Shown in pieces: positions 57,605 through 64,000 of a stretch of DNA of 64,000 bases (its first letter is position 1; each line of letters starts with the position of its first letter). This stretch comes from Protea cynaroides (taxonomy: Eukaryota; Streptophyta; Magnoliopsida; Proteales; Proteaceae). The position numbers were made by a program, and so were the translations under genes. The stretch spans positions 119,033,666 through 119,097,665 of the forward strand of contig CM053276.1 of NCBI GenBank assembly GCA_028583415.1, written 5' to 3'. The notes under the pieces are model-generated. The model searched no databases and was not told the DNA's origin. It saw only the letters and a list, made by a program, of their open reading frames with translations.

Positions 57605-58621
57605 CATAGTTATTTAATTCTTCGAATTATTCACGATTTATTCTTCCGAATTGAATAATACGAATAATTCTCTCGAATTTGAATTATATTTAATGATTTT
57701 TTAAAATTATCGTATTTTTTGTCCAGAAATAAATATCACGAATAATTCTTTCATATTCGAATTATACCGAATAATTCTTATACTTAAAAAAATTATTAAT
57801 ATCCTAATGGAGGACTTAATGTCTTAATTACTATTCTCAAACAAAGTTTTTCGGAAAAAAAAAAAAAAAAAACTTAGTGCCATAACTATTTGCATCCTTT
57901 TCAATCTAAGACTAATTATAAGTTTCAAAATCATGTTATAATATAAATCAGATCATTAATTTCATTTTTTTTTTCCAATGTGAGATTAAATATGAGTACA
58001 AAAATCAAATCATAATATAAAACAAATCATTAATTTCATTCGACAACATGGAATTAAATATGAGTATAAAAATCATACCATAATACAAAACAAATCATCA
58101 CTTTTATGTGAATCGGGATTAAATATGATCTAAAAATAAATATTATAATAACCATGAGGAAGTAATCAAAGAACATGGAAAAGAGATGGATTTCATAAGA
58201 ATGATTGAATGAATTTATGAAAATGTTTGATTTTATGAACGTCAGCTCCACTAGATTAGTATTGCAATCATAATAAAATCTAATGATCCACATTATATAT
58301 TGTAATAAAATCTAACAAATCCTCCATTATACACACATTCCCATCTATTATGTATTATTTTGTTATTTATAAATTAAATATTATTCTAATGTCACTTATA
58401 TATTATGCAGGTGTAATAATGGATTGATAGAAGCACCAAATATTAAAAATTAATATCCAAATTTTTTTTAGACAAAAGAATAATTTTTGAACCGAATTCG
58501 AATTTTATTTTAAGTCCACTTTTTTGACCGCATCTTTGACCGAATTCTTAAATTATTGAAGCGACTCATTCCGAATTATTCTCCTTCCGAATAATTCCCG
58601 AATCCGAATTAAATAACTACG
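57605..58621. mobile_element. Non-autonomous hAT element, 1017 bp
   Basis: Ends CATAGTTATTTAATTC and inverse CGTAGTTATTTAATTC, flanked by GGTTGGAT (57597-57604) and GGTTGGAC (58622-58629), 7 of 8 matching. Many GAATTATTC/GAATAATTC words near both ends are the subterminal repeats expected of hAT. No transposase inside. Confidence 0.75.
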
Positions 58622-58629
58622 GGTTGGAC

Positions 58630-60121
58630 TAAGTTGAAAAATGGGAGCTGTCGATATCATGTTTCAGGGATTGGGCCAGGTTGCCGAGGCGATTCTGAAT
58701 CATTCTGAGTCGGCATGGATTTAAGGCCAATCTTCACACGGTTATGCCCCCAATTCTAGGGCTTTTGGATGGCCGATCCACCCTGATCCAGCCAATGTGG
58801 GTTATGCCTCTAACAGTTAAATGTTTTATTTTTATTTTTATTTTTTTGTAGAGAATAAAGAAAGCATGTGGGAGAATGTACATTGGCAGTTAAAGAGTTA
58901 ATTTTTGTTTATTTTATGTTTGAATTAAAAATTTGAGATATGACCTATTTAGATAAATTTTTAGATGTTGAATGAAACAAATTATCACATCACTTTTCCA
59001 CATGCAAAAGTGCATCCCTCCGCCAATTTGGCCGTGAGTTGTCAATCCAAAAAGTTTCATCTTTCTTAATTTGATTTAAAGAAAAAAATAATCAAATAAG
59101 TGAAGACATTCTTTGCTGTAGAAGACCCAGAAAAGTTGACTTGAGATCCAAGGCTCTATTTGTTTGGAAAGAGAATGAAAGAAAAGAGAAAACATACATT
59201 CCTTCGCCAAACAAACACAACTCTCTCTCTCTCTCTCTCTGAGCAGAGCAAAAGCACAGCCCATCACATGGAGGGCATTTAAAAGCTCATTTATGGGTCT
59301 TGGGACAGCTTGTCTTGGTGGGACGGTACGCTCATTGATGCTTACAATGCCCAATTGGAGGGTAATAATGTGGGGTAAAAATGGTTGTTTTGAATTGGGC
59401 TCCTTTCCTTTTTCTGCTAATACTTTGAAATACTTTAATTGAGCCCATAGATATTCATGATCATCAGATTTATAAGGAGAAAGAAAAGGCCTCCAATAGA
59501 GCATCTGTTAACTTGGAGATATACGGTAGACTACACTATGGTAAAGATATTCCAATCTAATGGTTTGGGACAATCTGCAGACCTAAGAAGCTGGTCACCA
59601 CTCACCAGATTAATCGGCTCAGAAGCATTCACCTAACAGTAACATGCTATTGAGACGGTGCGACATTGACGCAGCAAGATCACAAGCTGAGTATGGCCTA
59701 AGATAAGAAAAATAATAATTAGCTGCTCATAGGTTTTTAAGGAATAGGCTATGTTCTTTGGATTTTTGTCATCCATATATTCAGGAGAACAAGAAAGGTC
59801 TCTTGGTTTTTATTATAGCTGAAGGAAGCTGCAAGATCACCAACTAGTTGGCTGCAGAGAAAATCTTATAGCTGGGGCCAACTTTTCCTCTCTTTTTTTA
59901 ATCCCATTCATGTTTTAGAATTCTCCATTCAAATAGAGATGGAACCAAGTCTTTCTGACAACCAAAAAAAGAAAAGATTAGGTAACACACAAATGTTAAT
60001 CATGGCCAGGGTAAAGGGGAACAAGTCCACCTATAAAAGATTCGCAGACGCACATGGTGATTAGAGGGATCCTCATGCACTCCCAAATGACAGCATGGAT
60101 GGATAAGAGGTAGGGGATTGA
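58630..60121. other. Intergenic, no gene recognised
   Basis: Contains a (CT)n run at 59220-59240. A 142-codon minus frame at 59076-59504 crosses the (CT)n run and matches nothing I know. The part near 60121 is the likely H2A.Z 3' UTR. Confidence 0.5.
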
Positions 60122-60418
60122 TTAGTCCTTTGAAGACTTGTTGATGAGAGACTTATGAATGTGAGGGATCACACCTCCACCAGCTATTGTTCCTTTAATC
60201 AGGGTATCAAGTTCTTCATCTCCTCGGATTGCAAGCTGCAAGTGCCTGGGAGTAATCCGTTTTACCTTTAAATCCTTGCTTGCATTACCTGCGAGCTCCA
60301 AAACTTCTGCAGTCAGATACTCCAAGATTGCTGCAGAGTAAACAGCAGCTGTAGCTCCCACTCTGCCATTGGCTGCAATCCTTGACTTCAGTAGGCGGTG
60401 GATCCGACCGACCGGGAA
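60122..60418 (-). CDS. Histone H2A.Z, last exon (98 codons plus stop)
   Basis: On the minus strand an acceptor (ATTTGTAG) is followed by FPVGRIHRLLKSRIAANGRV, then GATAAVYSAAILEYLTAEVL, and the tail DEELDTLIKGTIAGGGVIPH ending SLINKSSKD. The extended acidic patch and GTIAGGGVIPHIHKSL separate H2A.Z from canonical H2A. H2A.Z is placed at gene starts by SWR1-type remodelling. This exon covers the histone fold from the start of alpha-1. The N-terminal tail exon (expected to begin MAGKGGKG-like and end RAGLQ) should lie at higher coordinates, but I could not find it up to 64000. Either the intron is long or the copy is truncated. Confidence 0.9.
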   Translation of the reverse strand, partial: FPVGRIHRLLKSRIAANGRVGATAAVYSAAILEYLTAEVLELAGNASKDLKVKRITPRHLQLAIRGDEELDTLIKGTIAGGGVIPHIHKSLINKSSKD

Positions 60419-62519
60419 CTACAAATACATCATGTGCACAAAAACGGATCAGAACCATACCAGCATAAATGCATAATATAACAAATTAGAACATGCAAAA
60501 ATGCCTCATTGCAGAACAATTACAGAATTTTTTTTTCTTTGATGGATTAATGAATTTTATTCAATAAGAGGATAAGTGAAAAAAAAAAAAAAAAAAAAGT
60601 CTCCTGCAAAGCAGAATCCAATCCTCCTAGCGACTTTCAAAAAAGCCAGCATATATTCCACCTAAGAGATCCACCAGATGAGTGAAAAAGACAGTAGTAC
60701 CCAATGAATATTAAAGTGGTTGGGCTAGAGCCATAATTGTCCCCCCAACTTCAGCTGCACATGATCCAGGAAAAGCAGAGAGCAGAGAGAGGAGGGCGGG
60801 GGGGAGGCCAAACAAGAAAATAACGGAGCCAAAATTGACTCTAACCTATTGAAGTTATACAGACAAGTCCAAAAAAGTGAATTTTTGACAAGATAGTTTC
60901 ACAGTTCACCTTATCCAGCCAAATGATCCTAGGCAAATGATGGGACAATAAGTCTTCTACGGTAACAAAGGAACAAACCAAGACTATATATTTAACCCCA
61001 TCGAACAACCTCTCTCCATAAGACAAGGAATATGGAAACAAGTGTCATCCCATTTGCAAAATACTGTTGTAACAAGCTGACTCTGAAATTTGAAACCGGT
61101 GGATAACAAACAAAATGTAGATGTTAGCAGCCCAACATGCAATGTCTCAATTTACATCCATGACTTCCATGTGACCTTTAACTTTCATTTTTCTTTTGCA
61201 TTAAACAGATTTTATCTAAGTCTGCAATCAATGAGTTAATTATACCTCAGGCCGTTATGCAACCATGATATCCTAAATTAAATATAATCACCTTGATGAC
61301 CAACAATTGAGCTGGACAGCTGCTATAAAAGGCTTGTTCGTCTTTATTTGGTGTCAAATTTTCAGTTCCTCAGGGTCTTCATGATAATCTGATTTCGTTC
61401 CACTTTGGGTTTGTTTATATATAGGTCAAGTGACTCTAGAAGTTTTCATTTCTTGGTTAAGTATTACATAGTCCTAATTAGAACAGGACTTTTTCGGCTA
61501 TCAAGGCCTGTAGTTAGAGCTCACAGTCACCGTCCAAAGCTCCATCACAGTACTTGATTTCTTCTTTCCTACTATTTTTAAATTGAAGCTTCATTATCTT
61601 TAAAGCCCAATGTATCATCTAGTATTTTCCCTCTTTGTTACTGCTTTGCTGGTTTCATTTCATTCAGCTATTCAGCCAAAATCTCTCTTATTCTCTTCAG
61701 CCAATACTAGAAGGGTTGCCAACAACCTTTCCAGGTAAGAGAGCTCATATCCACCATCTCTTTCAGCAGGGAAGCCCAGAGGTTGCAAAATCTTAGGTTG
61801 TCATACATTACATGCACCGTTCCCTCTTTGGTCAAAGATTCGTAAATAACGTTTTCCTTAAAAAGCTTAAACGGTCATCCCATCTTCCAATCCCAACACA
61901 CAAAATCTAGATGACAAGCAAATCACTCCAATTTCAATTTCTAGAGAATCACGACAACATTCAGGAAGAGAAAACAGGAAGTCCATTGCCTAAAATTGTT
62001 TTGAGAAGCATGATTTTTCATCCAGAAGTCACAATTTTAGGTATTAGATTTGCATCTGTAATTATCACAAATAGGTTGCTTAGAGATCTTCTGACTTTCA
62101 CAACTTCAGTAGGCAACATAATTCATTAGAAAATACATCACTTCAAAGACCAACTTCCAAAATGTTGATAGCAGTGATGCCATGAATGTGCACCCACATC
62201 AAACAATCAGGCACCTCCCAAAAATTGTTGGTTCTATACAACTTGAAGTGCACAAATTTAATCACTCTAATACCATGCGAATCCAACGAACCCATCATTT
62301 GAATGATATAATCATGTAAAAAAAAAAAAAAACCAAACTTATGAATATGAGACGGGGATAAATAGATCTATTTATCCCCGATCAAATTATATTTCTTCGA
62401 TACACTATTGTCAATCTTAATATTTAGAAAAGAATATAATTGCAAAAGAAAAGCAATTGAATTCAATTTCTAATAAAAAAAAAGAGTTGTTTGTGGTGGT
62501 TCTTTGTTCTGTACTAAAA
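60419..62519. other. Presumed H2A.Z intron/upstream DNA, no exon found
   Basis: AT-rich with a poly(A) run near 60580-60597 preceded by AATTTTATTCAATAAGAGGA, perhaps a worn retroposon. A GGCGGGGGGGAGG run lies at 60795-60807. I checked the minus strand by eye for an H2A N-terminal tail and saw none. Confidence 0.45.
62353..62380. repeat. Perfect 28-bp palindrome
   Basis: The arm CGGGGATAAATAGA is followed directly by its exact reverse complement, with AGATCT at the centre and no spacer. It does not belong to any element end I can identify. Confidence 0.9.
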
Positions 62520-63250
62520 GCGCTTAGCAGCCCCTCCACTTCAATCGAAAACTAAAGAAAAGAGAAGAGAGTAGGGGCCCTTTAGGGAGCGCATGCTATG
62601 CTATATAAATCAATCACTCTACAGGAACTCTGTTATAATAGTTTCAAAGAGAGAGATATAAGATAGTTACAGTCACAGTGAGTCGAACCGATTCCTGCAA
62701 TTGCGGTCAGTCTCGCTACCTCTACCCGAAAAGGGAGCAAGAAAACGGGTGCTATAACGCGCAACGGCTTTCGCGTTCCCTTTACGTGAATTGGGCCGTT
62801 GCTTGCTCGCTTGCCCTTCCCCACCTTTCTTTAGCCCCCCCAATCGGGGATTCATTAAAGGGATCGGCTCATTCCATTCCAGGCTTCACTTTTTTTTTGG
62901 TATAGATTTCGTTACGTTAGAAGAGCCCCTTAGCGAATTGACCTTTGGTTCGCACTACCCATACGATTACGAAAACGAATTAGACTTTCATGCAATTGCA
63001 TTCCATTTCTTTCATTCCTATTCTTCTTTCTCAGAAAAGGGGCTCTAAAAAAAAAAAGAAAAGATTACTTCGTTCCTGATAGTCATTTCTTTAATCAGTG
63101 GATAGGAGCATACTCTGAATCGAGATCATGGGAAAGTACTTCTTGATCATTTCTACCAACTTAAAGCCCCATTGGAATTCCTTTTATGCAGTCCCTTTGA
63201 TTAACTTACATATGCCAAGCTCTAGCTAGCATAATCCAACAAGAGCCGGA
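62520..63250. other. Candidate organellar (mitochondrial) DNA insertion
   Basis: The style changes abruptly: phrases such as GGGGCCCTTTAGGGAGCGCA, GAAAACGGGTGCTATAACGC and GGGCCGTTGCTTGCTCGCTT, with GC near 45 percent and few homopolymer repeats, resemble intergenic DNA of plant mitochondria. Short frames (for example 62791-63048) are not recognised genes. No named mitochondrial gene is visible, so this rests on style alone. Confidence 0.35.
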
Positions 63251-63418
63251 ATCCTTTCCTAGTGGATTTTATTCATTTTCAAGTGTCTGGGACATTATGC
63301 ATACTGTCTTAGAAGTTTCCTTTTGTATGCAACAAGTAAGCATTCCTTTAGGAGAGAAGAAGATGAGAGATCAGATCCAAAACAAACAATATTGAGAAGT
63401 CTAAGCACAACCAAATTA

Positions 63419-64000
63419 CAACAACAACAAAGTCTCATCCCAACTAAATGGGGTCGGCTACATGGATTCTTGTCCTCCAATCAGCTCTGTTCGATGTCAT
63501 ACTTGAAGCAAAGCCTAAGCTATACATGTCTTTCTTCACCACCTCTCCTAGAGTCATCTTAGGTCTGTCCCTAACTCTTTTAGATCCTTCAATCTGAATC
63601 AAATCACTCATCCGTATGGGAGCATTTAACGGCCTCCGTTGAACATGGCCATACCATCTCAAATGACTTTCTTGTAGTTTATCATGTATCAGCGCTACTC
63701 CCAAATCAGCTCTAATACATTCTTTCCTTACCTTATCCTTCCTAGTTTTGCCACATATCTATCTTAACATCCTCATCTCAACTACACTAAGTTTATCTAT
63801 ATGATGTTTCTTAACTGCCCAACATTCTGCATCATACATCATAGTCGGTCAAATGACTGTCCTATAGAATTTTCCTTCAAGTTTTAAAGGAATACGCTGA
63901 TCACACAACACTCCAAACGCACTTCTCCACTTCATCCATCTTATTTTAATCTTTTGTGAAATATCATCGTCTATATCACCTTCTTTGTTTATGATTGAAC
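63419..64000 (-). mobile_element. LINE (non-LTR retrotransposon) 3' end, RT C-terminal coding, degraded
   Basis: On the minus strand the frame reads DDISQKIKIRWMKWRSAFGV, then YDAECWAVKKHHIDKLSVVE, then LRWYGHVQRRPLNAP and RDRPKMTLGEVVKKDM, ending near ADWRTRIHVADPI. This is the familiar C-terminal part of plant LINE reverse transcriptases. Stops at 63851-63849 and 63761-63759 break it. After the coding end come CCATGTAGCCGACCCCATTT and a short (TTG)n run at 63419-63430, the usual 3' tail of this family. The element continues past the right edge. Confidence 0.85.

Noticed and set aside
59076..59504. 142-codon minus ORF
   Set aside because: Crosses a (CT)n repeat that gives RERERE, has no known motif and lacks gene signals.
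62678..63048. Short plus and minus ORFs in the organellar-like block
   Set aside because: Overlapping on both strands without recognisable domains; probably non-coding.
1..64000. tRNA, rRNA, CRISPR or bacterial operon features
   Set aside because: No cloverleaf with complete A and B boxes, no rRNA words and no regular spaced repeats with unique spacers were seen; the window is plant nuclear DNA.

Overview
This window looks like nuclear DNA of a flowering plant, most likely a eudicot. It has AT-rich intergenic DNA, spliced genes with GT-AG introns, and typical plant proteins: a caffeoylshikimate-esterase-type lipase, a SOUL/DUF2358 heme-binding protein, a KCS11/KCS4-type 3-ketoacyl-CoA synthase and a histone H2A.Z exon. 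The transposons are also plant types: Tat/Ogre-lineage Ty3 elements, hAT, MULE, Tourist-like MITE, Au-like SINE and LINE. I cannot name the species.

Layout. Positions 1-10243 are the 3' part of a Tat-lineage Ty3/gypsy retrotransposon: the integrase end with one stop codon, a ~106-bp tandem repeat, an extra spliced ORF on the opposite strand with its own TATA box, a polypurine tract and the 3' LTR. A 4.4-kb solo LTR (TSD CCAAC) splits the antisense ORF, and that LTR carries decayed pieces of two host genes, NKAP-like and WHIRLY-like. Positions 11172-12167 (minus) hold an intact intronless caffeoylshikimate esterase/monoacylglycerol-lipase gene. Its 5' flank, 12414-23645, is a nest: a MULE with a perfect 9-bp TSD; 20 bp further a second related MULE; inside that a 9-kb hAT element (8-bp TSD) with a broken BED-type transposase; and inside the hAT a 2.4-kb solo LTR (5-bp TSD). 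The second MULE carries a 101-codon ORF that looks like a receptor-kinase N-terminus joined to a FANTASTIC-FOUR (FAF) domain.

From 24.5 to 31.7 kb I see only AT-rich intergenic DNA. At 32.2-39.6 kb (plus) lies a seven-exon membrane-anchored alpha/beta hydrolase with GHDDGG at the nucleophile elbow. At 40.3-44.4 kb (plus) lies an eight-exon DUF2358-SOUL gene, probably plastid-targeted. Their introns hold an Au-like SINE, a Tourist-like MITE, a foldback element and a hAT MITE. Positions 44.4-54.4 kb are gene-poor, with one possible orphan exon, two foldback MITEs whose ends match the MULEs upstream of the esterase gene, and hAT relics. At 55.3-56.8 kb (plus) is an intact single-coding-exon KCS gene, followed by a non-autonomous hAT. 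At 60.1-60.4 kb (minus) is the last exon of H2A.Z; its first exon is not visible. The right end holds a long perfect palindrome, a block that resembles organellar (mitochondrial) DNA, and the 3' end of a LINE.

The genes do not form an operon or cluster. Two act in cell-wall or lipid metabolism (esterase, KCS); the rest are independent housekeeping genes. The main interest is how the transposons nest, what host sequence they captured, and how close they sit to the esterase promoter. Element boundaries marked by target-site duplications were read directly. Family names come from motif recognition without database searches.
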